Assembly: GCF_014297285.1 (NCBI RefSeq)
Contig: NZ_JACOQI010000001.1
Span: forward strand, 186,001-250,000
Direction: 5' to 3'
Origin: Dysosmobacter segnis
Lineage (GTDB): Bacteria; Bacillota; Clostridia; Oscillospirales; Oscillospiraceae
Length of the DNA: 64,000 bases
In this document: piece after piece, positions 1 to 7,348 of the stretch
Layout: each line of letters opens with the position of its first letter
How positions within the stretch are numbered: the first letter of the stretch is position 1
Notes under the pieces: generated by a model
Databases searched by the model: none
Told to the model about the DNA's origin: nothing
The model's input: only the letters and a program-made list of their open reading frames with translations
Translations under genes and position numbers: made by a program

Positions 1-32
1 AGCGCATTGAGAAGGGAGGATAGAAAACTCAT
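1..32 (-). CDS. ABC transporter permease, N-terminal start only
   Basis: Only about ten codons are inside the window (reading Met-Ser-Phe-Leu-Ser-Ser-Leu-Leu-Asn-Ala). An AAGGAG ribosome site stands seven bases before the ATG, and the frame follows the substrate-binding protein gene on the same strand. In importers of the PF04392/TrpXYZ type the membrane permease normally follows the binding protein, and its first residues are hydrophobic as here. The identification is inferred from position and the ribosome site; the fragment is too short to identify by itself. Confidence 0.5.
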   Translation of the reverse strand, partial: MSFLSSLLNA

Positions 33-52
33 ACCGTTTCTCCTTGTTCACA

Positions 53-80
53 GCGGGAGGAGGGGATTGCCCCCTCCCGC
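53..80 (-). terminator. Intercistronic hairpin between binding protein and permease genes
   Basis: A GC-rich inverted repeat (GCGGGAGG with CCTCCCGC) lies between the stop codon of the binding protein gene and the ribosome site of the next gene. No T-run follows it on the minus strand, so it is more likely an mRNA-stabilising or partial-termination hairpin that keeps the binding protein in excess over the membrane subunit than a full terminator. That role is inferred from similar importer operons. Confidence 0.45.
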
Positions 81-114
81 CAGATTTTCGTTATAGGATC
101 GCGTTTGTTTTGGA

Positions 115-1131
115 TCAGCCCTCAATGGCCTCATAGCCGTCCAGAGGCTGGATGCCCAGCTCCTCGCAGATGGTGGGGTTGTACTTGGGGGTGGCGTTGG
201 TGTATTCGATGGGCATGGTGGAGATATCCGCCTCGCCGGTGAGGATCTTGGCAGCCATCTTGCCAGTGGTCACGCCCAGATCATAGTAGCTGATGGACAG
301 GGTCGCCACGCCGCAGCCGGAGCAGATACCCTCCTCGCCGCAGATAGCGGGAACACCGGCGGGCACCAGGATGTTGGCGATGGCCTCGGTGTTGGAGGCG
401 GCGGTGTTATCGGTGGGGAGATAGACCACATCCGCGTAGTCAGCGGCAGACTGGGTCACGGACGCCACGTCATTGGAGTCGGTGAAGGCAAATTCCTTGG
501 TCTCAATGCCCTTGTTGGCCAGGCAGGTCGCCACTTCCTGGATCTGGTAGCTGGAGTTGGGCTCGGCGGAGCAGAACAGCAGGGCCACCTTCTGGGCCTC
601 GGGGAACCACTCGGTGATCATATCGGCCTGCTTGCTCAGGTCGGCCAGGTCGGAGGTGCCGGAGATGTTGCCGCCTACGGTGCCGTCGAAATCGTCAAGA
701 TCCAGGGCCACGCCGTAAGCGGTGATGGAGGTGCCCAGAATGGGAATGTCGGCAGTCGCGGAAGCGGCGGCGGTCAGGGCGGCGGTGGCGTTGGCCATGA
801 TCAGGTCCACGCCCTCGGAAACAAAGCCGTTGACGATCGTGCCGCAGTTGTTGGCCTCGCCGGAGGCGTTCTTGTTTTCAAACTCCACCTGGCCGGGGAG
901 GGCTTCATTCAGAGCGTCGATAAAACCTTGGGTTGCAGCGTCCAACGCAGGGTGCTGCACCAGCTGGCAGATGCCGACCTTATAGGTGGCGCCCTCGGCG
1001 GAGGAATTGTCAGAGCTGGCAGAGGAATTGTCAGAGCCGGTGGAGGGTGTCTCCGTTTTGGAGCCGCCGCAGGAGGCAAGGGACAGCGTCATGGCCGCAG
1101 CCAGAACAAGAGCGAGCAATTTCTTTTTCAT
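115..1131 (-). CDS. ABC transporter substrate-binding lipoprotein (TrpX/PF04392 type)
   Basis: This is the extracytoplasmic solute-binding lipoprotein of an ABC importer. The first 20 residues form a lipoprotein signal (MKKKLLALVLAAAM, then LASC with the lipid-accepting cysteine), followed by a Ser/Asn-rich linker and a two-lobed periplasmic-binding fold of the ABC_sub_bind family. The start was set at the ATG preceded by AAAGGAG; an upstream in-frame ATG would add 13 non-signal residues. The family includes tryptophan/tyrosine importers. Here the upstream leader peptide is rich in Phe and Tyr and has no Trp, which suggests a Phe/Tyr (or general aromatic) ligand. The next gene on the strand begins as expected for the permease. 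The ligand assignment is inference; the family assignment is firm. Confidence 0.85.
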   Translation of the reverse strand: MKKKLLALVLAAAMTLSLASCGGSKTETPSTGSDNSSASSDNSSAEGATYKVGICQLVQHPALDAATQGFIDALNEALPGQVEFENKNASGEANNCGTIVNGFVSEGVDLIMANATAALTAAASATADIPILGTSITAYGVALDLDDFDGTVGGNISGTSDLADLSKQADMITEWFPEAQKVALLFCSAEPNSSYQIQEVATCLANKGIETKEFAFTDSNDVASVTQSAADYADVVYLPTDNTAASNTEAIANILVPAGVPAICGEEGICSGCGVATLSISYYDLGVTTGKMAAKILTGEADISTMPIEYTNATPKYNPTICEELGIQPLDGYEAIEG

Positions 1132-1196
1132 AGTGATCTTCTCCTTTTGTCCGTATTCGGACGAATTCACAAAGTTGGATGCCTTCCAAAAAACAA

Positions 1197-1227
1197 GGGG
1201 GGCTCTGTCCGTGGAACAGAGCCCCCC
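1197..1227 (-). terminator. Transcription attenuator in the aromatic importer leader
   Basis: A perfect 12 bp GC-rich stem (GGGGGGCTCTGT with ACAGAGCCCCCC on either strand) is followed on the minus strand by CTTGTTTTTT, the form of an intrinsic terminator. It lies after the leader-peptide stop codon and before the importer gene, so it acts as an attenuator and not as the end of a gene. The heptamer CTGTTCC in its 5' arm and loop is complementary to GGAACAG within leader codons 25-27, giving a candidate antiterminator. Confidence 0.8.
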
Positions 1228-1249
1228 TCGCGTTTAACGAGTGCAAGCC

Positions 1250-1348
1250 TTATGCCCGGCAGAATGCCTGTTCCGTTTCTGCATTATGAAAGAAGCCCGC
1301 AAAATAGCGTGCGTAGCGGTAAATATAGGTAAACATTCCGAAACGCAT
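1250..1348 (-). CDS. Phe/Tyr-rich leader peptide (32 aa)
   Basis: A 33-codon reading frame starts with ATG six bases after a strong AAAGGAG site and ends with TAA about 20 bases before the attenuator stem. Its product has six Phe and four Tyr, eight of them between residues 3 and 19 plus one at 20 (for example FTYIYRYARYFAGFF), and no Trp. This is the layout of a classic amino acid attenuation leader: ribosome stalling at Phe/Tyr codons would leave codons 25-27 free to pair with the attenuator, while rapid translation would cover them and let the terminator form. The peptide probably has no function after synthesis. The stalling mechanism is inferred; the frame, ribosome site and composition are visible. 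Confidence 0.8.
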   Translation of the reverse strand: MRFGMFTYIYRYARYFAGFFHNAETEQAFCRA

Positions 1349-1389
1349 TGTGAACTCCTTTCCGCCGCACCGGGCTTTGTGATGTTATT

Positions 1390-1418
1390 ACCATACAGCT
1401 TTAAACGACTAAAGTCAA
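1390..1418 (-). promoter_or_regulatory. Sigma-A promoter of the leader/importer operon
   Basis: TTGACT and TATGGT are separated by 17 bases on the minus strand, about 30 bases before the leader-peptide ribosome site. This gives a transcript that begins just upstream of the leader peptide, as the attenuation layout requires. Confidence 0.7.
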
Positions 1419-1470
1419 CTGTGATTTTCCACAAAATACGGTGAGATTAAATCCGAACTGACGAGCCGCT

Positions 1471-1499
1471 TTGACAATTTCGTGAAATTCTGCTACACT
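1471..1499 (+). promoter_or_regulatory. Sigma-A promoter of the aminopeptidase gene
   Basis: TTGACA and TACACT are separated by 17 bases, about 60 bases before the aminopeptidase start. It diverges from the importer promoter, which lies roughly 50 bases away on the other strand. Confidence 0.7.
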
Positions 1500-1561
1500 G
1501 CTCATCACAGAGGGTCGGTTACACCTGATATGCCGCGGCTCTCAGAAAAAGAGGATCTGCT

Positions 1562-2635
1562 ATGAATCATTTCAAAAAAATTGCCGGTGTGCTGGAGGCC
1601 CACGGCCTGGACGCTGTGCTGCTGACTTGCGAGGCCAACCGCTTTTACGCCTCCGGTTTTCACTCCTCCGGGACGGACGGTGTGGCCATCGTCACTCGAA
1701 ACCACAACTATTATTTCACCGACAGCCGGTATACGGAGGCCGCAGCCCGCCATGTACGGGATGCGGAGATCCGGGAAACGGACCGGGAACATCCCTACTC
1801 CGCCCTCATCAACGAGGTCATCGAAAAGGAACACATCACCCGCATGGGGTATGAGGATGAATATATGACGGCGGCGGATTTCCGCCGCTTTTCGGAGAAG
1901 CTCCACTGCGAGCTGGTCCCCGTCACGGAGCTTTTGTGGACGCTGCGGGCCGTCAAGGATCAGGCGGAGTTGGAGTGTATGATCCAGGCTCAGCGGATTG
2001 CGGAAAAAGCGCTGGCGGACATTCTCGGCGAGATCCGTCCCGGCGTTACGGAAAAGGAAATTGCCGCGCTGCTGCTCTATAAAATGCTGCACTACGGCGC
2101 GGAGGACAAGTCCTTTGATCCCATCGTGGTCTCCGGCCCCAACGGCAGCCTGCCCCACGGTGTTCCCAGTGAGAAGCCCATTCAGGCCGGGGAGTTCGTC
2201 ACCATGGACTTCGGCTGCAAATTCGGCGGCTATTGCTCGGATATGACCCGCACAGTGGCCGTTGGTCATGTGACGGAGGAGATGGAGACTGTTTACAACA
2301 CGGTCCTCAAGGCCCAGCTGGCCGGAATCGCCGCGGCAAAGGCCGGCGTCACCGGCGCAGCGGTGGACGGCGCCGCCCGGCGGGTCATCGCGGACGCCGG
2401 ATACGGTCCCTATTTTGGTCACAGCTTTGGCCACAGCGTTGGCGTGGAGATCCATGAAAATCCCAATGCTACGCCGTCCAACAGCAAGCCGCTGCCTGCC
2501 GGCGCTGTCATCAGCGCGGAGCCGGGGATCTATCTGCCGGGGAAGCTGGGCGTTCGCATTGAGGATGTGATCGTCATCACAGAACAGGGCTGTCAGAACA
2601 TTACGCTGGCATCCAAGGAGCTTCTGATCCTGTAA
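1562..2635 (+). CDS. Xaa-Pro aminopeptidase family protein (M24)
   Basis: This is a cytosolic dinuclear-metal exopeptidase that releases the N-terminal residue before proline. The N-terminal creatinase-type domain covers about residues 1-125. The pita-bread catalytic domain follows, with the expected ligands: Asp in VTMDFGCKF, Asp in CSDMTRT, His in GHSFGHSVGVEIHE, Glu in SAEPGIYL and Glu in RIEDVIVI. At 357 residues it has the usual length of the Gram-positive PepP/YqhT group. It starts at an ATG preceded by AGAGGA, which is a modest site, and has its own promoter. No obvious terminator separates it from the next gene, but that gene has its own promoter. Confidence 0.9.
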   Translation: MNHFKKIAGVLEAHGLDAVLLTCEANRFYASGFHSSGTDGVAIVTRNHNYYFTDSRYTEAAARHVRDAEIRETDREHPYSALINEVIEKEHITRMGYEDEYMTAADFRRFSEKLHCELVPVTELLWTLRAVKDQAELECMIQAQRIAEKALADILGEIRPGVTEKEIAALLLYKMLHYGAEDKSFDPIVVSGPNGSLPHGVPSEKPIQAGEFVTMDFGCKFGGYCSDMTRTVAVGHVTEEMETVYNTVLKAQLAGIAAAKAGVTGAAVDGAARRVIADAGYGPYFGHSFGHSVGVEIHENPNATPSNSKPLPAGAVISAEPGIYLPGKLGVRIEDVIVITEQGCQNITLASKELLIL

Positions 2636-2705
2636 ATGGTCCGGAACTATACAAAATGGGTTGTGAGACTGTACTTTCGCACGGTCCATTTGGTGAAAGG
2701 CACTG

Positions 2706-2734
2706 TTGACAATTTCACGCCGGACTCTCATAAT
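2706..2734 (+). promoter_or_regulatory. Sigma-A promoter of the pyrophosphatase gene
   Basis: TTGACA and CATAAT are separated by 17 bases, followed about 30 bases later by the AAAGGAG ribosome site of the pyrophosphatase. Confidence 0.7.
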
Positions 2735-2779
2735 CATGAGAGAAACAGAATTTAGAAACGATCCGAAAGGAGCTGTGGA

Positions 2780-4396
2780 ATGGACAAAGTTTACATTACC
2801 GGCCATCGCAACCCGGATACCGACTCCATCGTATCCGCCATGGCCTACGCCGCACTGAAAAACGCTCTGGGGCAGCGGCAGTACTGCGCCGCCCGCCTGG
2901 GCCAGATCAGCGATGAGACGAAAGCCGTTCTGGACAAATTCGGTGCCCAGCCGCCGGAGCTGATCAACAACGTTCGGACGCAGGTCCGGGACCTGGACTT
3001 CGATACGCCGCCCACCCTGTCTCCCGCCGCTACCATCAGCCGGGCCTGGCAGATGATGCAGGCGGACCGGATCTCCGTACTGCCTGTGGCCAATGAGGAC
3101 GGTACGCTTTACGGTATGCTTTCCGCCGGTGACGTGGCCAGCTACGATATGCTGGCTGTCCGCAATTCCACGGTCAAGAACGTGCCGGTCTATAACCTGC
3201 TCTCCGTTTTGGAGGGAAAGGTCCTCAACGAGGGCGGCCAGATCCGGGATGAGATCTCCGGCGAGGTCACCATCGCCCTGCCTGCGGGACGGGAAAACCT
3301 GCTGTTTTCCTCTCCGGACAGCATCGTGGTCTGCGGCGATCAGCCGGACATGATCAAGCGGGCACTGGAGCTGCGGGTCACCTGCGTCATCGTCTGTCAG
3401 GCGGAGGTCAGCCGGGAGCTGCTGGAGCTGGACACCGATACCTGCATCATCTCCACGCCTTATGACGCGTACCGGGCAGTCCACCTGATCTGCCACTCTC
3501 TGCCTATCGAGCGCATCTGCAAGAGCCACGATCTGGTTTCCTTCCATCTGGACGATTATATCGATGACGTGCGCAATACCGTGCTGGAAAGCCGATTCCG
3601 GGCTTACCCCATTCTGGATGAAAATGAGCACGTGGTGGGAACCCTGTCCCGATTCCATCTGCTGCGTCCCCGGCGCAAGCGGGTAATTCTGGTGGACCAC
3701 AACGAAAAGGCCCAGTCTGTGCCCGGTCTGGATCAGGCGGACATTCTGGAGATCGTGGACCACCACCGTCTGGCGGATATTGAGACCAACAATCCTATTT
3801 ATGTCCGGAATGAGCCGGTGGGCAGTTCTACCACCATCGTTGCGGATATGTATCAGGAAAAGGGTCTGATGCCCTCTGCCAAAATGGCGGGCCTCATGGC
3901 TGCCGCCATCGTGTCGGATACGGTCATGTTCAAATCTCCCACCTGCACCCAGCGGGATATCGACATTGCCAACCGGATGTCCCGTATTGCCAATGTCTCT
4001 CTGGAAGAGCTGGGGCAGACCATTTTCTCCGCCGCTACCGGTGAGGACAAGAGCGCTGAGTCCATTATCCGCACCGACTACAAGGAATTTCACATTGGCG
4101 GTCACAATCTGGCGGTGAGCCAGATCACCTGTCTGGATTCCGATCGTCTTATGGCCCGGAAAGAGGAATTCCTCGCCACGATGGAGACCATCCGTAAGAA
4201 GAACGGTCTGGACATTGTGCTGCTGATGATCACGAACGTATTGGTGGAAGGCTCCTATCTGCTGTATTCCGGAGATACGGAGACCATCCGGCAGGCATTC
4301 AATATCACCGGCGAGGAAAAGAACTGCGTGTTCCTGTCCAAGATCATGAGCAGGAAAAAGCAAATTATCCCGTCCCTCTCCGCTCTGTGGGGCTGA
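2780..4396 (+). CDS. ppaC: Manganese-dependent inorganic pyrophosphatase with CBS and DRTGG regulatory domains
   Basis: This cytosolic family II pyrophosphatase hydrolyses PPi to two phosphates and pulls biosynthetic reactions forward. The DHH domain is split: residues 1-65 carry GHRNPDTDS metal ligands, and the rest resumes near residue 300 with VDHNEK and VDHHRL, followed by a DHHA2 domain. Inserted between them are a CBS domain (about 70-120), a DRTGG-like domain (about 130-240) and a second CBS domain (about 250-300). In known clostridial relatives this insert makes the enzyme respond to adenine nucleotides. The length, 538 residues, matches that group. The start has an AAAGGAG site seven bases upstream, and a bidirectional-looking terminator follows. 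Confidence 0.93.
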   Translation: MDKVYITGHRNPDTDSIVSAMAYAALKNALGQRQYCAARLGQISDETKAVLDKFGAQPPELINNVRTQVRDLDFDTPPTLSPAATISRAWQMMQADRISVLPVANEDGTLYGMLSAGDVASYDMLAVRNSTVKNVPVYNLLSVLEGKVLNEGGQIRDEISGEVTIALPAGRENLLFSSPDSIVVCGDQPDMIKRALELRVTCVIVCQAEVSRELLELDTDTCIISTPYDAYRAVHLICHSLPIERICKSHDLVSFHLDDYIDDVRNTVLESRFRAYPILDENEHVVGTLSRFHLLRPRRKRVILVDHNEKAQSVPGLDQADILEIVDHHRLADIETNNPIYVRNEPVGSSTTIVADMYQEKGLMPSAKMAGLMAAAIVSDTVMFKSPTCTQRDIDIANRMSRIANVSLEELGQTIFSAATGEDKSAESIIRTDYKEFHIGGHNLAVSQITCLDSDRLMARKEEFLATMETIRKKNGLDIVLLMITNVLVEGSYLLYSGDTETIRQAFNITGEEKNCVFLSKIMSRKKQIIPSLSALWG

Positions 4397-4414
4397 GAAA
4401 CGCCGAATACAGAC

Positions 4415-4454
4415 AAAACACCTCCGCGTGGATTTTCCACGCGGAGGTGTTTTT
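4415..4454 (+). terminator. Intrinsic terminator after the pyrophosphatase gene
   Basis: An 18 bp inverted repeat (core CACCTCCGCGTGGA with TCCACGCGGAGGTG) is flanked by A-run and T-run, so it can end transcription from either side. Confidence 0.85.
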
Positions 4455-4494
4455 GCGCGCTAAACTGCCGAAATAGCGAGAAATAGCAAAAAGG

Positions 4495-4774
4495 CCCCCG
4501 GCGTGTCTTGTAAGACACGCCGGGGGGAGTCTTTCGATAAAATGGTAGATTTTCCGCGATAGTAAGGTAGGGCAGCCGTTAGCGGCTGTGCCGCTTTACG
4601 GATGCCGCATACCCCTTGCGGGTGAAGAGTGTGCGCGGGAAACCCAAGAAGGGTGTCCTGCGCTATTTAAATTAAATATTTTCAGAACTTTACAAAAGCT
4701 CTGAAAATATTGGCAGTAGGGCGAAAAGACCTTCCCGCCCTACTGTCTCCGGCGTGTCTTGCAGGACACGCCGG
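4495..4774 (-). repeat. Repeat element copy A between duplicated htpG terminator hairpins
   Basis: Two near-identical hairpins (core GGCGTGTCTTG with GACACGCC, differing at two loop-proximal bases) stand at 4495-4526 and 4749-4774. The interval between them resembles the interval at 13441-13765: a core of roughly 100 bp (from GATAAAATGG to CCCAAGAAGGG) and a TTTTCAGAACTTT hairpin followed by GAAAAGAC are shared by both. Read from htpG, the order is hairpin, element, second hairpin, then the CCTTTTT tail. The layout suggests that a small non-autonomous element entered the htpG terminator and duplicated its stem. No protein is encoded. Confidence 0.7.
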
Positions 4775-4796
4775 GGCAAGATCTGTCTTATCAGAC

Positions 4797-6680
4797 TTAC
4801 TTCATCAATCCGCACACCAGATCCGTGTAGCCGGAGGGATCGTCCAGCGGCAGTCCTGCGATCAGCAGCGCCTGATCGTACAGCAGCTTGGCGTAGATCT
4901 TGGCCTTTTCCGGGTCGGCGGTCACGGCGTTCTCCAGAGCGGTGAAGGCCGGGTGCTCCGTGTTCAGCTCCAGAATCCGCTGGGCCTTGATGCTGTTGTC
5001 AGGCTGCATGAGCTGGAAATACTTCTCCATCTCAAAGCTCAGGCCCTCGCCGGCGGTGAGACATACAGGGTGCGATTTCAGCCGTGTGGAGGGTTTCACC
5101 TCTGCCACCGCGTCACCAAGCGTCTCCTTCACGAAGGCAAACACATCCTTATGGGTGTCGGCCTCCTCTTTAGCCTTTTCCTGAGCGGACTCGTCGGATG
5201 CACCGTCCATGGCGGAGCGGAACTCCTTGTCCTTGTAGCTCCGCAGGGTCTGGGCCACGAACTCGTCCACTTCCTCTGTGAAGTAGAGGATCTCCACCCC
5301 CTGATCCTTCAAGGCCTCCAGCTGAGGCAGCTTGTCAATCTTGTCCACGGTGTCACCGGCGGCATAATAGATGACCTTCTGATCCTCCTTCATCCGGGAG
5401 ACGTACTCATCCAGCGTTACCAGCTTCTTCTCCGTGGAGGACCAGAACAGCAGCAGATCCTGCAGCAGGTCCTTGTGGATGCCGTACTCGCTGACCACGC
5501 CGTATTTCAACTGGCGGCCGAAGTTCTTCCAGAAGGTTTCATAAGCCTCACGCTCGTCCTTGAGCATCTTGGCCAGTTCGCTCTTGATCTTCTTTTCCAG
5601 ATTTCCGGCGATGACCTTCAGCTGGCGGTCATGCTGCAAAAGCTCCCGGGAGATGTTCAGACTCAGATCCGGGGAATCCACCACGCCCCGGACAAACCGG
5701 AAGTGCTCCGGCAGCAGATCCGGACACTTGTCCATAATGAGAACGCCGCTGGAATAGAGCTGCAGACCCTTTTCGTATTCCTTGGTGTAGAAGTCGAAGG
5801 GGGTGGCGCCGGGGATGAACAGCAAGGCTTTGTAGGTCACGGCACCCTCGGCGGACACGGTGATGACCCGCTGGGGGTCCGCGAAATCGTGGAACTTCTC
5901 CCGATAGAACTCGTTATATTCCTCCGGCTTCACGTCGGCCTTTTTCCGCTGCCAGATGGGGACCATGGAGTTCAGGGTCTCCATCTCCACATAGGGTACC
6001 TCGTCCGGCTTGTCGGACATGCAGGAGGCCACCTTTTTCGTTTTCGTGACCGCCATGCGGATGGGGAAGCGGATGTAGTCGGAATACTTTTTGATCAGCT
6101 CCCGGAGCTTCCATTCTTCCAAAAACTCGCTGTAATGTTCGTCCTCTGTATCATCCTTCAGGTGCATGATGACCTCAGTGCCCGCATCGGACTTATCACA
6201 TTCCGTGACGGTGTAGCCGTCGGCCCCTGAGGACTGCCACTGATAGGCGGTGTCACTGCCGAATTTCCGGGTGCGGACCGTCACCTGATCGCAGACCATG
6301 AAGGCGGAGTAGAAGCCCACGCCGAACTGACCGATCACGTCAGTGTCCTTGGTGTCATCTCCCACCTCCTGCTTGAACTTGTAGGAACCGGAGGAGGCGA
6401 TGACGCCCAGATTGTTCTCCAGATCCTCCTTGTCCATACCGATGCCGTTATCCGTAACGGTGATGGTCCGGGCGTCCTTGTTGACAGACAGGTCGATCTT
6501 GAAGTCCTTCCGGGTCAGCTTCACGCTGTCATCCGTCAGAGCCTGATAGCACAGCTTGTCGCAGGCGTCGCTGGCGTTGGAGATGATCTCCCGCAGGAAG
6601 ATCTCCTTGTGGGTGTAGATGGAGTTGATCATCAGGTCCAGCAGCCGTTTGGACTCCGCTTTGAATTGTTCCTTTGCCAT
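4797..6680 (-). CDS. htpG: Molecular chaperone HtpG (Hsp90)
   Basis: This is a cytosolic ATP-dependent chaperone. The GHKL ATP-binding domain covers about residues 1-215 (EIISNASDACDK, then TVTDNGIGMDKEDL, GQFGVGFYSAFMV), followed by the Hsp90 middle domain (SGVLIMDKCPDLLP, NISRELLQ) and the C-terminal dimerisation domain. The length of 627 residues is normal. The start was placed at the ATG followed by AKEQFKAESKRLLD, with an AGGAAG site nine bases upstream; the 14 extra upstream in-frame residues look like leader sequence. No CIRCE inverted repeat was seen upstream. Transcription ends in the duplicated hairpin region of repeat copy A. Confidence 0.95.
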   Translation of the reverse strand: MAKEQFKAESKRLLDLMINSIYTHKEIFLREIISNASDACDKLCYQALTDDSVKLTRKDFKIDLSVNKDARTITVTDNGIGMDKEDLENNLGVIASSGSYKFKQEVGDDTKDTDVIGQFGVGFYSAFMVCDQVTVRTRKFGSDTAYQWQSSGADGYTVTECDKSDAGTEVIMHLKDDTEDEHYSEFLEEWKLRELIKKYSDYIRFPIRMAVTKTKKVASCMSDKPDEVPYVEMETLNSMVPIWQRKKADVKPEEYNEFYREKFHDFADPQRVITVSAEGAVTYKALLFIPGATPFDFYTKEYEKGLQLYSSGVLIMDKCPDLLPEHFRFVRGVVDSPDLSLNISRELLQHDRQLKVIAGNLEKKIKSELAKMLKDEREAYETFWKNFGRQLKYGVVSEYGIHKDLLQDLLLFWSSTEKKLVTLDEYVSRMKEDQKVIYYAAGDTVDKIDKLPQLEALKDQGVEILYFTEEVDEFVAQTLRSYKDKEFRSAMDGASDESAQEKAKEEADTHKDVFAFVKETLGDAVAEVKPSTRLKSHPVCLTAGEGLSFEMEKYFQLMQPDNSIKAQRILELNTEHPAFTALENAVTADPEKAKIYAKLLYDQALLIAGLPLDDPSGYTDLVCGLMK

Positions 6681-6780
6681 AAACCAAACACTTCCTTTGT
6701 GTATTTTCATATCGTATGTCATTTTAACACGGAATGTCCCGGAAAGAAATTACTTTTTTGTAAACTCCGCTGTTAAACCG

Positions 6781-6809
6781 TTGCCTTTCTCTGACCTATC
6801 CGCTAAAAT
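6781..6809 (+). promoter_or_regulatory. Sigma-A promoter of the zinc-ribbon membrane protein gene
   Basis: TTGCCT and TAAAAT are separated by 17 bases and lie about 60 bases before the start codon. Confidence 0.6.
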
Positions 6810-6867
6810 ATGTAAGGTAAAAACAGTTACGGTTCCGCGGGAGCCGACGGAAAGAGGCAACAGGCGT

Positions 6868-7290
6868 ATGTTCTATAAATTCAGATGCGCGGTGGCGCGG
6901 TTCATGTACGGCCGGAACGGCATGGATCAGATGAATCAGGCGCTTCTTCGGGGCTACCTGGTGATTCTGGTGGCCCAGTTGATTTTCAGCCTTCTGCGGC
7001 TATGGATCCCCGCCCGGATCTGCGAATCCCTCCTTTGGGTGCTGATGGTGTTTATTCTGTTCCGGATGTTCTCCAAAAACCTGACCAAGCGCCGGGCGGA
7101 GAACCAGAAGTTTATGGGCTGGATCTGGAAGGCCCGGAACAACGCCGCCGGGGCCAAGGCCCGCCGGGCGGATAAGGAGCACAAGTACTTCACCTGCAGA
7201 TGCGGCGCCATCTGCAGGGTGCCGGTTGGGAAGGGGAAGATCGTCATCACCTGTCCCAAATGCGGAGCGAAGATCGAAGCGAAAAGCTGA
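6868..7290 (+). CDS. Small membrane protein with C-terminal zinc ribbon
   Basis: The function is unknown. The 140-residue product has a basic N-terminus, two closely spaced hydrophobic segments (about residues 29-45 and 51-65), a basic linker, and a C-terminal zinc ribbon with CRCGAIC and CPKCGAK pairs. The start was placed at MFYKFR, with an AAAGAGG site and a promoter at the right distance; a longer in-frame extension would run into the htpG start region on the other strand. It is a single-gene unit closed by its own terminator. The zinc-binding role is inferred from the four cysteines. Confidence 0.75.
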   Translation: MFYKFRCAVARFMYGRNGMDQMNQALLRGYLVILVAQLIFSLLRLWIPARICESLLWVLMVFILFRMFSKNLTKRRAENQKFMGWIWKARNNAAGAKARRADKEHKYFTCRCGAICRVPVGKGKIVITCPKCGAKIEAKS

Positions 7291-7297
7291 TACAAAA

Positions 7298-7328
7298 GAG
7301 CGGTTCCGGAAGTTCCGGAACCGCTTTT
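7298..7328. terminator. Bidirectional terminator between convergent genes
   Basis: An 11 bp stem (AGCGGTTCCGG with CCGGAACCGCT) is followed by TTTT on the plus strand and preceded by AAAA. It separates the zinc-ribbon gene from the convergent sulfatase-family gene. Confidence 0.8.
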
Positions 7329-7348
7329 CCCATATATTCGCAGTGGGT

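Noticed and set aside
1197..1380. T-box riboswitch before the aromatic importer gene
   Set aside because: No T-box sequence or specifier-loop arrangement is visible; the Phe/Tyr-rich leader frame explains the terminator better.
1505..4363. A 952-codon open frame on the minus strand across the aminopeptidase and pyrophosphatase genes
   Set aside because: It is the mirror frame of two well-supported genes in GC-rich DNA and has no ribosome site or recognisable domain.
4710..6230. A 506-codon open frame on the plus strand opposite htpG
   Set aside because: It is antisense to the conserved Hsp90 gene; its Leu/Val/His-rich product matches reverse-complement codon bias, not a protein family.
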